In this document: one piece after another, positions 43,760 to 53,316 of the stretch
Position numbering within the stretch: position 1 is the first letter of the stretch
Layout of the letters: every line of letters begins with the position of its first letter
Assembly: GCF_003240585.1 (NCBI RefSeq)
Contig: NZ_PCDP01000035.1
Span: 310,001 to 374,000 of the forward strand
Reading direction: 5' to 3'
DNA: 64,000 nt
Source: Arminella tubonensis
GTDB lineage: Bacteria > Pseudomonadota > Alphaproteobacteria > Rhizobiales > Rhizobiaceae
The notes under the pieces: generated by a model
Told to the model about the DNA's origin: nothing
Databases searched by the model: none
Seen by the model: the letters and a program-made list of their open reading frames with translations, nothing else
Translations under genes and position numbers: made by a program

Positions 43760-46700
43760 TCAGCCGTCTCCCATGGCGATCAGGCTGGCATTGCCGCCGG
43801 CAGCCGCCGTATTGATCGAGATCACCTGCTCCTGCGCGAAGCGTTGCAGATAGGCCGGGCCGCCCGCCTTGAAGCCGGAACCGGACAGGCCGGAGCCGCC
43901 GAATGGCTGCGTCCCGACCACGGCACCGATCATGTTGCGGTTGACGTAGACATTCCCCGTGTCCAGCGCATCCGTGACCTTCCGGATTGTCGCTTCGATC
44001 CGGCTATGGACGCCAAGCGTCAAGCCGTAGCCAGAGGCCGTGATGTCGGCAAGCACGGATGGCAGGTCCTTCGCCTTCCAGCGCACGATATGGAGTACCG
44101 GGCCGAAAACCTCCTTGGTGAGCGCGCCAGGGCTGTCGAGTTCGACGATATGCGGCGCAAAGAAGCTGCCTCCATCAGGCGCCTTGCCTGAATAGCGGAC
44201 CTTCTGCGTCTCGCGCATGTCGGCAATATGGGCCTCCAGCATCGCCTTCTGCTTGTCGTCGATGATGGGGCCAACATCGGTGGTGACAAGGCTCGGATCG
44301 CCGAGCTGCAGCTCACGGGCGGCGCCCTCGATCATCGTCGTCATGTTGTCGGCGATATCCTCCTGGAGGAACAGGAGACGCAGCGCCGAGCAGCGCTGGC
44401 CGGCAGACCGGAACGCCGAAAGCACGACATCGTCGGCAACCTGCTCGGCCAACGCCGTCGCATCGACGATCATGGCATTGAGCCCGCCGGTCTCGGCGAT
44501 CAACGGCACGATCGGGCCGTCTTTTGCGGCCAGCGCCCGGTTGATACCCCAGGCAGTCCTCGTCGAGCCCGTGAAGGCAACGCCGGCAAGCGCCGAATGC
44601 GCGACGATCGCCGCGCCCACCTCGGGACCGCCGGGAACGAACAGCAGCGCATCTTCCGGAATGCCGGCCTGATGGAACAGCCTGATGGCTTCATAGGCAA
44701 TCAGCGGCGTCTGCGGCGCGGGCTTGGCGATGACGGCATTGCCGGCAACCAGAGCGGCGGAAATCTGGCCGAGGAAAATCGCCAGCGGAAAATTCCACGG
44801 CGAGATGCAGGCAAAGACCCCGCGACCGCGCCAGAGGTAACGATTGTCCTCGCCGGTCGGCCCCGGCATCTTCGTGGCCGTGCCGAACAGGCGGCGGGCC
44901 TCGACGGCATAGTAACGGCAGAAATCGACAGCCTCGCGGATTTCGGCAATACCGTCGTCCAGCGTTTTGCCGGCTTCAGCCGCCAATAGCGCCAGGACGC
45001 GGTCGCGGTTTTCCTCAAGCAGATCGGCCATGCGCTCAAGGCAGGCCGCACGCGCGTCGACCGGCGTGCGCGACCACGTTCGAAAGCCCTTTGCGCCGAC
45101 CGCAAACGCCTGTTCGACATCGGCAGCCGTCGCATTGCGCACCGATCCGACTTTCACGGCGTGGTTGGAGGGCGACTGCACCGGCACCTCGGCGCCCTTT
45201 GAGGAAACGCCTGGAATAAGTGGCACCGCCTGAACCGCAGGCACGCCCTTGACGACATTCGCCATCAGCTTCTCGAGACTGTCGCGATGACCGAACTCGA
45301 ACCCGGCGCTGTTCTTGCGCCTGCCATAAAGATCGTTCGGCATGGGAATCTTCGAATTGCGGGCACCGCTACCGTGATCGAGCCCGAGCTTGACCGCCGG
45401 ACGCTCCAGCAGCGCCTTGACCGGCACATTTTTGTCGCCTGCCATCGCCACGAAAGACGAATTCGCACCATTTTCCAGCAGTCGTCGAACGAGATAGGCG
45501 AGCAGATCACGATACCCGCCGACCGGCGCGTAGATGCGGCAGGCGACGCGGTCGTTGCCCGAGAGCAGATGATTGTAGAGCGCTTCGCCCATGCCATGCA
45601 GGCGCTGGAATTCGAAGCCGGAGCGGTCGTTACCGGCAAGTTCCAGGATGGTGGCCACCGTCAGCGCATTATGCGTGGCAAATTGCGGGAAGATGCGCGC
45701 GCGCTTGTCGAGAAGGCTCTGAGCGCAGGCAAGATAGGAGAGATCGGTCGCCTGCTTCCGGGTCCAGACCGGATAGTCGGCCAGACCCCGCTCCTGTGCG
45801 CGCTTGACCTCCGTATCCCAATAGGCGCCCTTGACGAGCCGCACCATCATCCGGCGCCCATGGGTGGCGCACAGCTGGTCGATGTAGTCGATCACCTCGA
45901 TCGATCGCTTCTGGTAAGCCTGGATCGCCAACCCAAAACCATCCCAGTCAGCAAGCGACGGGTCGGCGAAGACGGCGGCAATGACATCGAGCGACAGTTC
46001 CAGTCGATCGGCTTCTTCGGCGTCGACGGTGAAATTCAGCTGGTGAGCCTTCGCCATCTGCGCAAGCTTGAGCAGATCGGGTACGAGCTCGGCCATCACC
46101 CGGTCGCGGTGGGTGGCAAGATAGCGCGGATGCAGTGCCGAGAGCTTGACGGAGATGCCCATCCGGTCGGGCAGCTGCTTGCCCTTGGCATTCTTGGCCA
46201 TCCAGGAGCCGATCGCTTCGATCGCCATCGCATAGGACTGGAAATATCGCTTCGCATCTTCGGCGGTCCGAGCGCCCTCGCCCAGCATGTCGAAGGAATG
46301 GCGATAGCCCTTTTCCTCGCTTTTGCCGGCGCGGGAAAGTGCGTCCTTGATGGTCTCCCCGAGTACGAAATGGTGGCCGAGGAAGCGCATCGCCTGTTTC
46401 GTCGCATTGCGAACGGTCGGCAGCCCAAGCCGCTTGACCAGGCCTCGCACAACGCCCTCCGGCGTATCCCCGGGCTTGAGGATGCGTGCCGAAAGCCCGA
46501 GCGCCCAGCCTGACGCCGAAACGAACCACGTATCGCCCCGCGCCTCATGCTCGCTCCAGCCGCCCTCCTTGAGCTTATCCTCGATCAGCTTGTCCTGTGT
46601 CAGGGAATCCGGCACGCGCAACAGTGCTTCCGCAAGCACCATCAAGGCCAGCCCCTCTCGGGTCGAAAGCCCGTACTCCCTGAGGAAATCCTCGACACCG

Positions 46701-46879
46701 CCCATCGAGCCCGAATTGTTTCGGATGGCCTCGATCATGGCGCCGGCGCGCTTGTCGATGGCTGCATCCTGGCCGCTGTCGAGAGAAAGCCTTTCGACGA
46801 AAGCATGCAGAAGACGGTCATCGTCCCCGGCAAAGGCAGCGTTGAACGGAGGGCATGCGGAAGAAAGCTGGCTTGTCAT
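43760..46879 (-). CDS. putA: Bifunctional proline dehydrogenase / P5C dehydrogenase
   Basis: This 1039-residue enzyme oxidises proline to glutamate. The FAD-binding proline dehydrogenase barrel (about 150-470) includes VRLVKGAYWDTEVKRAQERG and FEFQRLHGMGEALYN. The aldehyde dehydrogenase half (about 540-1000) has FTGSTRTAWGIN, AETGGLNAMIVD and the catalytic Cys in SAGQRCSALRLLFL. It lacks the N-terminal ribbon-helix-helix domain of E. coli PutA, so regulation is expected from the divergent Lrp-type gene at 46992. Confidence 0.96.
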   Translation of the reverse strand: MTSQLSSACPPFNAAFAGDDDRLLHAFVERLSLDSGQDAAIDKRAGAMIEAIRNNSGSMGGVEDFLREYGLSTREGLALMVLAEALLRVPDSLTQDKLIEDKLKEGGWSEHEARGDTWFVSASGWALGLSARILKPGDTPEGVVRGLVKRLGLPTVRNATKQAMRFLGHHFVLGETIKDALSRAGKSEEKGYRHSFDMLGEGARTAEDAKRYFQSYAMAIEAIGSWMAKNAKGKQLPDRMGISVKLSALHPRYLATHRDRVMAELVPDLLKLAQMAKAHQLNFTVDAEEADRLELSLDVIAAVFADPSLADWDGFGLAIQAYQKRSIEVIDYIDQLCATHGRRMMVRLVKGAYWDTEVKRAQERGLADYPVWTRKQATDLSYLACAQSLLDKRARIFPQFATHNALTVATILELAGNDRSGFEFQRLHGMGEALYNHLLSGNDRVACRIYAPVGGYRDLLAYLVRRLLENGANSSFVAMAGDKNVPVKALLERPAVKLGLDHGSGARNSKIPMPNDLYGRRKNSAGFEFGHRDSLEKLMANVVKGVPAVQAVPLIPGVSSKGAEVPVQSPSNHAVKVGSVRNATAADVEQAFAVGAKGFRTWSRTPVDARAACLERMADLLEENRDRVLALLAAEAGKTLDDGIAEIREAVDFCRYYAVEARRLFGTATKMPGPTGEDNRYLWRGRGVFACISPWNFPLAIFLGQISAALVAGNAVIAKPAPQTPLIAYEAIRLFHQAGIPEDALLFVPGGPEVGAAIVAHSALAGVAFTGSTRTAWGINRALAAKDGPIVPLIAETGGLNAMIVDATALAEQVADDVVLSAFRSAGQRCSALRLLFLQEDIADNMTTMIEGAARELQLGDPSLVTTDVGPIIDDKQKAMLEAHIADMRETQKVRYSGKAPDGGSFFAPHIVELDSPGALTKEVFGPVLHIVRWKAKDLPSVLADITASGYGLTLGVHSRIEATIRKVTDALDTGNVYVNRNMIGAVVGTQPFGGSGLSGSGFKAGGPAYLQRFAQEQVISINTAAAGGNASLIAMGDG

Positions 46880-46991
46880 GGGGACCTCTCTGTGATGCCG
46901 GCAACATAGCCACTAGTCTCTGGTGTTTTTCGCCAAAATAAGACAGGCTCTCCGAATGTTCCCCTATCCAGATTTACAATGACCGTGGAAA

Positions 46992-47453
46992 ATGAAAGAT
47001 CTTGATCGTCTCGACCGCAAAATCCTCCGCGCCCTCCAGAAGGATGGGCGATTGTCGAACACTGAACTCGCCGACGGCGTCCATCTTTCGCCCACGGCGA
47101 CCGCCGAGAGGGTGAAGCGCCTGACGCGCGACGGCTACATTACCGGCTATATGGCGATCCTGTCGCCGGAGAAGCTTGGCCGCTCGCTGCTTGTCTTCGT
47201 GCAGGTGAAGCTCGACCGGACCACGCCCGACGTCTTCGATTCATTCTCCGAAGCCGTCAAGCGCAGCGACGATGTCATGGAATGCCACATGGTGGCAGGC
47301 GGCTTCGATTACCTGGTCAAGGCGCGGGTGGCGGGAATGGAAGCTTATCGGCAGTTCCTGTCCGAAGTGATCCTGCCGCTTCCCGGCGTCCGGGAAACCC
47401 ACACCTATGCCGTCATGGAGGAGGTGAAAGGCACCGCGTTTCTGCCTGTTTAA
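46992..47453 (+). CDS. putR: Lrp/AsnC-family regulator, probable proline-responsive PutR
   Basis: This 153-residue regulator has an N-terminal helix-turn-helix (LDRKILRALQKDGRLSNTELADGVHLSPTATAERVKRL) and a C-terminal RAM ligand-binding domain (LVFVQVKLDRTTPDVF to AVMEEVKGTAFLPV). It is divergent from putA with a 112-nt gap, the arrangement of PutR, which activates putA in response to proline in alphaproteobacteria. The assignment rests on position and family. Confidence 0.88.
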   Translation: MKDLDRLDRKILRALQKDGRLSNTELADGVHLSPTATAERVKRLTRDGYITGYMAILSPEKLGRSLLVFVQVKLDRTTPDVFDSFSEAVKRSDDVMECHMVAGGFDYLVKARVAGMEAYRQFLSEVILPLPGVRETHTYAVMEEVKGTAFLPV

Positions 47454-47608
47454 GCGGCATGCCGCCTCTTAAAAAAGCGATTCTTCCCATAAAGACGTGA
47501 GAATATGTGGAGATACAACTATTTATATTCAAATACGAATTTTCCAGCTAGTATTCTCCGATTATTTCGGTATTTGATATCGGTAACACTCATGGGCGCC
47601 GACGATAG

Positions 47609-48340
47609 ATGTCCTATATGATTACCGCTGAAAGACAGTCCTTGCTGGCCGCGGAATTTGCCGCAGCCAGAACGCATACGGCATTGGTCCAGGCTTTGGA
47701 GCGGACCACGCAGGCGTTCGGAATGAGCCATTTTTCGTTCATTCACGCGCCCACGCCGAAGGATGTCGTGCTCGCCCCGCTGATCATCCATACGTCGATG
47801 TCGCTTCAGTTCCTGCGTGACTTCGACCGTAACCAGATGCTGCAAAGCTGCCCGATCCTGGCCCGCATGCGTGACTCTGTGCTGCCGCAGACATGGCACA
47901 TGATCGAAAAGAGCCACGTTCCCGCCCTGGATTTTCCGCGCGAGCTTCGTGCCATGCTGCCGGAGCATCAGCTGCCGATGGGCGTCGCCATTCCGATCAA
48001 CGCCACGCACGGCCAGCGGCTGGTGTTCTGGTTCCTGGGCAATCGCAGCGGCCTCAGCCAGGTCGAGCTCAATGAGCTCTGCATGATCATGCTGCAGGCA
48101 CTCGACAGCTACAATTCCATTGTGCGGAGCGATGGCGCGATACAGCAGGCGCTATCCGCTCGCGAACTCGAGATCGTTCGCTGGACCGCGCAGGGAAAGA
48201 CGTCCATCGAGATCGGCCAGATTCTCTCCCTCTCCGACCACACTGTTAACGCCTACATGACCAACGCAATCAAGAAGCTCGACTGCGTCAACCGGACCCA
48301 GCTGGTTGCCAAGGCCATCAGGTTGAAGCTGATCAACTGA
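47609..48340 (+). CDS. LuxR-type transcriptional regulator with autoinducer-binding-like domain
   Basis: This 243-residue regulator has an N-terminal autoinducer-domain-like region (about 15-165) and a C-terminal LuxR helix-turn-helix (LSARELEIVRWTAQGKTSIEIGQILSLSDHTVNAYMTNAIKKLDCVNRTQLVAKAI). At the position of the conserved Asp-Pro of AHL binders the sequence reads SCPILARM, so the Asp is Cys. The Trp of TWHMI is kept. No synthase gene is nearby, so it is a LuxR solo, perhaps responding to another ligand. Upstream DNA is AT-rich. Confidence 0.86.
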   Translation: MSYMITAERQSLLAAEFAAARTHTALVQALERTTQAFGMSHFSFIHAPTPKDVVLAPLIIHTSMSLQFLRDFDRNQMLQSCPILARMRDSVLPQTWHMIEKSHVPALDFPRELRAMLPEHQLPMGVAIPINATHGQRLVFWFLGNRSGLSQVELNELCMIMLQALDSYNSIVRSDGAIQQALSARELEIVRWTAQGKTSIEIGQILSLSDHTVNAYMTNAIKKLDCVNRTQLVAKAIRLKLIN

Positions 48341-48352
48341 CGCCGACCTAAA

Positions 48353-49483
48353 TTAGCGCCCGCCGAGAACCGCCCGGGTCTCCACCAGGTTGGAGCGCAC
48401 CCTCAGGATATAGAAGCCCATCGTCGCCAGATGGCTCGGCATGATCCAGCCGTCCTCGCGTCCATTCGAAATGATCGACGGCTGAATCCGAAGTGCGGCC
48501 TGGAACTGCTTCATGGTATCGGCCCAGAGAGTGCCGACATTGCGCTCGGCCAGAACCTTGGAGAAATCCGAGCCGGCGGCATCGAGTATTCCGTAGTAGC
48601 CGTAGAGCTGGCCGTAGGCGAACCAGAACCGATCGTCGGCGCGCATGTCGAACCAGCCGTAGTTGTGCTTTTCGGAGCGCTCGGCCAGCACGTCGGAGGT
48701 GCTGCCGAGATCGTTGGTGATCCGATCGATGAATTCGATCAGGTTGTCGGCACGGCTGTCGAAGGTGGCGTTGCATTTGCCAAGATCGGCGTTGAACTTC
48801 CTGAGGCTTGTGGCGGCAGCGCGATAATAATCAGGGGTCGGTGTCTTGGGACCGAAAGGCCTGAAACCGAAATACCAGCTCGACTCGTCGAATTGCAGAT
48901 TTCCGCGCGCGCTCTGGAGGTCGCCGTTGATACCGGAAGTGCCGCGAACACGGCCAAGCGAGTCGACCAGCTCGACGGAGGTCCGTCGTATCGCCTGGTT
49001 GACGCCGCGCTGGAACGCCGCCTTGTTATCGAAGAAAGGCGTGTCGTCCCAGTCCAGCCCGAAAAAGCCGAGCTTGAACAGCACCATCGATGAAATCCAG
49101 GCGTTTTCGTTGACGTTGAAGTCGATGAGGTTGGCCGTCACGTCGACAAGCGCGGAGGGCTCGCAGACCTTTGCAGCCGTCGCCTGGCTGGCATCGACAG
49201 GTGGGAGCTCTTGGCCTGCCGGCTTGCGATCCGCAAGTTTGTAGCTGTCGATATAATTCGGATTGAAGCCGGTCCAGGCCTGGGTCTGCCAGATGAAATA
49301 GACGTAGAGGCAGGCAAGCAACAGCACAAAGGCAGCCACCGGCAGCTTGATGAACCAGTTGCGCCGGCGATACCATCCGTGTGCCGCCAGAAACGGCCAG
49401 GTGGCCCAGACCACGAACAAGCCCAACGCACGCCCGATGGCGCGGAAAATCCGCTCGAAAAACGCAACGATCGGATCAAGCAT
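48353..49483 (-). CDS. DUF2333 family membrane protein
   Basis: This 376-residue protein has two hydrophobic stretches near the N-terminus (about 14-35 and 47-67) and a soluble domain with WISSMVLFKLGFFGLDWDDTPFFDNKAAFQRGVNQAIRR and the closing block PSIISNGREDGWIMPSHLATMGFYILRVRSNLVETRAVL, matching DUF2333. The function is unknown; it is expected to face the periplasm. GGGAGA lies before the ATG. The coiled-coil gene 120 nt upstream on the same strand may be a partner. Confidence 0.86.
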   Translation of the reverse strand: MLDPIVAFFERIFRAIGRALGLFVVWATWPFLAAHGWYRRRNWFIKLPVAAFVLLLACLYVYFIWQTQAWTGFNPNYIDSYKLADRKPAGQELPPVDASQATAAKVCEPSALVDVTANLIDFNVNENAWISSMVLFKLGFFGLDWDDTPFFDNKAAFQRGVNQAIRRTSVELVDSLGRVRGTSGINGDLQSARGNLQFDESSWYFGFRPFGPKTPTPDYYRAAATSLRKFNADLGKCNATFDSRADNLIEFIDRITNDLGSTSDVLAERSEKHNYGWFDMRADDRFWFAYGQLYGYYGILDAAGSDFSKVLAERNVGTLWADTMKQFQAALRIQPSIISNGREDGWIMPSHLATMGFYILRVRSNLVETRAVLGGR

Positions 49484-49603
49484 GGGTTTCTCCCTTTACG
49501 CCCCCGGACGAAACACGCCCGTGACAAGTAGCTGCCTGTGCAAATATGGGCTCCCCACCATAAGGGCAACCTGCATTCGTGATATTTTGGGCGGCAACCG
49601 CGT

Positions 49604-50617
49604 TCAAGCCCCTGGCGCAGTCTCGTTTTCCGCGTCCTCAGGCTGTTGAACCGTCTCCGGCCTTGCGTCCAGCCGGCGCGCAAAGGCCTGGTCGGCAATT
49701 GCCTTGCGATCAAAAAGATCATGTCCCGCCAGCACATTAGCATCGAAGGCGGCGATCAGCGCCGCGACTGGCGCCGGTGCCTCACCAGGTGGACCGTCAA
49801 GTTGGGCCTGCGCGGCCTTCAGAAGCGTGATGCGCTGCTCATTGTCGACGGCAAGCTTGCCCGTCATCGCGTTGACGGAAGCAATATGCCCGTTCAGAGC
49901 GTCGACGAAATCCTCGTAGATCGAGATGAGCCGCTGCAAGGTCTCGCGCTCCGGCTTGAATTCGAGCTCCTTTGCATGGAGAGCTTCACGCTCGGTGACA
50001 AATACCTTGCGTTCCTCTTCGAGCGCCGCGAGCGCGACACGATCGCCTCCCGAGGCAATCCCGCTGCGTCGATCCGCGATCTGGAGCAGCAGCACGTCCG
50101 ACCGACGCTGCAGATCCTCGATGTCGAAATCGACCCGCTGTCGCTGCTCGATGATGCGCAGAAGATGATCCTCGCATTCGCGATAGTGCTTGAGGAGAGC
50201 GGGGCGCAATGTCCTAAGCATTTCATCCAGAATTGCCGCGGCCGCGAGTTGATCTTCCAGTTCGCCGGCTATTGCCGACGGGCTGGGATTGTTCAAGTGC
50301 ATCCGGCGCTTGAAGTAGCCTCGAGATGGCTGCCCGATGGTCTCGTCGAACAGACGACCGAACTCCTGCCCAGTCGCAAGCGTTGCGGCATCCAGCGTCC
50401 TCAGCAACGTGGCAGTCTGCAACTTCCACCGCTCCATCAGCCGGACCGTTTCGCCGACAAGCGCCTCCTCGGCGGGAAAATTGATCGCACCGCGTCGTGC
50501 GGCGCCCCTGGAGTGGTCCGCAAGTATTGCGTCGGTGGCGGCGAGCCCTTCGAGCACGTCACCCAGCGTCGCGCGCGCCTTGCCGGCATCGCTCTCCAAC
50601 GGTTTGGACTTCGCCAT
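49604..50617 (-). CDS. Coiled-coil protein of unknown function (DUF6384-like)
   Basis: This 337-residue soluble protein is mainly helical. Coiled-coil stretches are likely at about 115-175 and 185-240 (ALEEERKVFVTEREALHAKELEFKPERETLQRL). It has no membrane segment or signal peptide. GGAGG lies 9 nt before the ATG. It is followed by the DUF2333 gene on the same strand, so the two probably work together. I recognise it only tentatively as the DUF6384 type. Confidence 0.7.
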   Translation of the reverse strand: MAKSKPLESDAGKARATLGDVLEGLAATDAILADHSRGAARRGAINFPAEEALVGETVRLMERWKLQTATLLRTLDAATLATGQEFGRLFDETIGQPSRGYFKRRMHLNNPSPSAIAGELEDQLAAAAILDEMLRTLRPALLKHYRECEDHLLRIIEQRQRVDFDIEDLQRRSDVLLLQIADRRSGIASGGDRVALAALEEERKVFVTEREALHAKELEFKPERETLQRLISIYEDFVDALNGHIASVNAMTGKLAVDNEQRITLLKAAQAQLDGPPGEAPAPVAALIAAFDANVLAGHDLFDRKAIADQAFARRLDARPETVQQPEDAENETAPGA

Positions 50618-50703
50618 GCCAGGTTCCTCCGATTGCCGACACTGTAGAGACTAACCGCTTAAACTCACAAAGAAAATGTCCATAGGCCCAGCGAAGCTGG
50701 TTC

Positions 50704-51093
50704 TTATTGGGCAGCGCCCGGATTTTTCAGATAGGCGATGACGTTGTCGAGATCCTTGTCGCTCTTCAACCCCGGAAACGTCATCCGCGTTCCCTTGACG
50801 ATAAATTGCGGGCTGGGGAGATATTTCCGCAGCAGCGCCTCGTCCCAGACTTTCCCACCTTGAGAAAACGCCTTCATGGCAGGCGAGTAGCTGTAGCTGG
50901 CAACCGAAGCGACCGGGCGCCCGACGACCCCCATCAGCGACGGACCCACCTTGTTGACCGGCTCGGTGGCAGTATGGCAGGCGCCGCATTTCTTGAAGAC
51001 CTGCGCCCCCGCGACCGCATCGCCGTCGGCAAAGGCCGCCGCCGCGGAGAGCGCAAGCAACGCCACCGCGGCTGTCAAACAGTGCCATTTCAT
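50704..51093 (-). CDS. Class I c-type cytochrome
   Basis: This 129-residue protein has a signal peptide (MKWHCLTAAVALLALSAAAAFA) and one heme-binding site KKCGACH. The axial Met is in GTRMTFPGLK, and GPSLMGVVGR and DLDNVIAYLKN are typical of cytochrome c2/c550 proteins. It carries electrons in the periplasm. ATG 51093 follows an AGGGCGAG site; ATG 51117 is the longer alternative. It is divergent from choX. Confidence 0.92.
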   Translation of the reverse strand: MKWHCLTAAVALLALSAAAAFADGDAVAGAQVFKKCGACHTATEPVNKVGPSLMGVVGRPVASVASYSYSPAMKAFSQGGKVWDEALLRKYLPSPQFIVKGTRMTFPGLKSDKDLDNVIAYLKNPGAAQ

Positions 51094-51212
51094 CGTCTCG
51101 CCCTTCCGACCGAACAATTGCCGTCAACCCGACCGCAATTGCACCGACCATAAAGCAGCCCCACTAGGCTTTGGCGATGACCTAATGACGCGGCCGAACC
51201 CTAATCAAATTT

Positions 51213-51224
51213 CCGTTATAACGG
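51213..51224. promoter_or_regulatory. Palindrome CCGTTATAACGG upstream of choX
   Basis: A perfect 12-nt palindrome lies 107 nt before the choX ATG in the 237-nt divergent gap. It could bind a regulator of the choline operon or the cytochrome gene. The gap holds no other feature I can support. Confidence 0.3.
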
Positions 51225-51330
51225 GTCGACGTCGCAATCGGCCCCTCCAAACCGCCGCAAATGCACTGAGGTCGCTTGTAAATGTCGAGTATTGGTGATT
51301 GCTTGGGAACGTTAGACTGGGAGTCACACA

Positions 51331-52293
51331 ATGAAAAAAATGAGTGCAATGACACTGACCCTGACGACAGCTCTTACCGCGCTGGCGCTGGGTATCTCGA
51401 CTACTTCGGTTTCTGCTGCTGAGCCCGCCAGCTGTAACACCGTTCACTTCTCCGACGTCGGCTGGACCGACATCACCGCTACGACGGCAACTGCGTCGGT
51501 CATCCTGAAGAGCCTTGGCTACGAGCCGGACTCAAAGGTCCTGTCCGTACCCGTGACCTACACGTCGATGAAGAACAAGGACATCGACGTTTTCCTCGGA
51601 AACTGGATGCCGTCGATGGCAGCCGACATCAAGCCCTTCGCCGACGACAAGTCGGTTGAAACCGTTCGCGCCAATCTCGAGGGTGCCAAGTACACGCTTG
51701 CCACCAACGAAAAGGGTGCCGGCCTCGGAATCAAGGACTTCAAGGACATCGCCGCCCACAAGGAAGATCTTGACGGAAAGATCTACGGCATCGAGCCTGG
51801 CAACGACGGCAATCGCCTGATCATCGGCATGGTCGACAAGGACCAGTTCAGCCTCAAGGGCTTCGACGTCGTCGAATCCTCGGAACAGGGCATGCTTGCG
51901 CAGGTCGCCCGCGCCAACAAGGAAGGCAAGCCGATCGTCTTCCTCGGATGGGAACCTCATCCCATGAACACGAATTTCAAGCTGACCTATCTCTCCGGCG
52001 GCGACGACACCTTCGGCCCGAACTATGGCGGCGCAACCGTCTATACCAACGTCCGTGCCGGCTTCACGCAGGAATGCCCGAATGTCGGCGCCCTGCTCAA
52101 GAACCTCGTCTTCTCTCTGAAGATGGAGAATGAGATCATGGGCAAGATCCAGAACGATGGCGCCGAGCCGGAAGCCGCTGCCACCGCATGGCTGAAGGCT
52201 AACCCGACCGTCGTACAGCCCTGGCTCGTCGGCGTTACCACGAAGGATGGCGGCGACGCCGCCGCCGCGGTCAAGGCAAAGCTTGGCCTCTGA
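51331..52293 (+). CDS. choX: Choline ABC transporter, periplasmic binding protein
   Basis: This 320-residue protein has a signal peptide (cleavage near VSA-AE) and the QAT-family binding fold: SDVGWTDITATTATASVILKSLGYE, FLGNWMPSM, GIEPGNDGNRLI and FLGWEPHPMN supply the aromatic and acidic residues that cage the quaternary amine in ChoX. It captures choline for import as osmoprotectant precursor and nutrient. GGGAG lies 8 nt before the ATG. A strong hairpin follows the gene and may keep choX expression above choWV. Confidence 0.95.
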   Translation: MKKMSAMTLTLTTALTALALGISTTSVSAAEPASCNTVHFSDVGWTDITATTATASVILKSLGYEPDSKVLSVPVTYTSMKNKDIDVFLGNWMPSMAADIKPFADDKSVETVRANLEGAKYTLATNEKGAGLGIKDFKDIAAHKEDLDGKIYGIEPGNDGNRLIIGMVDKDQFSLKGFDVVESSEQGMLAQVARANKEGKPIVFLGWEPHPMNTNFKLTYLSGGDDTFGPNYGGATVYTNVRAGFTQECPNVGALLKNLVFSLKMENEIMGKIQNDGAEPEAAATAWLKANPTVVQPWLVGVTTKDGGDAAAAVKAKLGL

Positions 52294-52300
52294 TCATAAC

Positions 52301-52325
52301 GGAGGGGCGGGACGACCGCCCCTTC
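52301..52325 (+). promoter_or_regulatory. Intercistronic hairpin between choX and choW
   Basis: GGAGGGGCGG pairs with CCGCCCCTTCC (one G-T pair) over a GACGA loop, 7 nt after the choX stop. No long T-run follows, so partial termination or mRNA protection is likely. A 180-nt gap follows before choW. Confidence 0.6.
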
Positions 52326-52473
52326 CTCGTTGTGACGAATTGGTGCACCAATCATCAGATCAAAGACGGTCTGGTGACAAAATTCGTGTATCAGTTCAAA
52401 GTGCTACGGCATCCGTTGCCTTCCCTAAAGGCGCGGTGCTGTGACCGGTTCCTTCTAATCGCGGGCGAGCAAT

Positions 52474-53316
52474 GTGACCTGGATAACCGATTATCGCATT
52501 CCCATCGGCGCATGGGCGAAACAATTCGTTGATTGGCTGACTACAAGCGGCGGCTGGTTCTTCGACTGGCTGGCCTTCGTGCTGTCGCACGTGATTGCGG
52601 GACTTCTGTACGTCCTGCAGGAGCCGAACCCGTTTATCGTCATCCTGGCCATCACTGCCATCGCCTACTGGCTGAGGCGCTCCCTCCTCGTCGCCGTCCT
52701 CACCTGTCTGGGCCTGCTGCTGATCATGAACCAGGGCTACTGGAAGGAAACGACCGAGACGCTGGCGCTGGTGCTCGCGTCCACCTTCGTCAGCATGATC
52801 GTCGGCGTGCCACTCGGCATCGCCGCTGCCCGCCGCGCCTGGGTCTATTCCTTCATGCGGCCGATTCTCGACCTCATGCAGACCATTCCGACATTCGTCT
52901 ATCTGATTCCAGCACTTATCCTTTTCGGCCTTGGCATGGTGCCCGGCCTGATCGCCACGGTGATCTTCGCCATCCCCGCCCCCATTCGCCTGACCCGTCT
53001 CGGCATCATCTCGACGCCACCGTCGCTCGTCGAGGCCGCCGAGTCCTTCGGCGCCACGCCGATGCAGGTCCTGCGCAAGGTCGAGCTTCCGTTCGCGACC
53101 CCGCAGATCATGGCCGGGCTGACCCAGACGATCATGCTGTCGCTGTCCATGGTGGTGATCTCCGCGCTGGTCGGTGCTGCAGGTCTCGGCGTTCCCGTTG
53201 TCCGGGCGCTGAACACTGTCAATGTCGCCAAGGGCTTCGAGTCAGGTCTTTGCATCGTCATTCTGGCGATTATCCTCGATCGAATGTTCCGCACCTCGGC
53301 AGGAGACGGCGTATGA
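52474..53316 (+). CDS. choW: Choline ABC transporter, permease
   Basis: This 280-residue inner-membrane permease has about seven hydrophobic segments and the transporter coupling motif EAAESFGATPMQVLRKVELPFATPQIMAG (about residues 188-216). It forms the choline channel with ChoV and receives substrate from ChoX. The start is GTG 52474. The choV start overlaps its stop by 4 nt, indicating coupled translation. Confidence 0.93.
   Translation: MTWITDYRIPIGAWAKQFVDWLTTSGGWFFDWLAFVLSHVIAGLLYVLQEPNPFIVILAITAIAYWLRRSLLVAVLTCLGLLLIMNQGYWKETTETLALVLASTFVSMIVGVPLGIAAARRAWVYSFMRPILDLMQTIPTFVYLIPALILFGLGMVPGLIATVIFAIPAPIRLTRLGIISTPPSLVEAAESFGATPMQVLRKVELPFATPQIMAGLTQTIMLSLSMVVISALVGAAGLGVPVVRALNTVNVAKGFESGLCIVILAIILDRMFRTSAGDGV

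Noticed and set aside
45287..46513. Plus-strand ORF of 408 codons over putA
   Set aside because: Antisense to the conserved proline dehydrogenase domain.
47454..47465. GCGGCATGCCGC palindrome after putR as terminator
   Set aside because: Too short to form a stable stem once a loop is allowed, and no T-run follows it directly.
52533..53312. Upstream extension of the choV frame (611 codons in total)
   Set aside because: The extension is the choW gene read in another frame; choV begins at the ATGA overlap at 53313.
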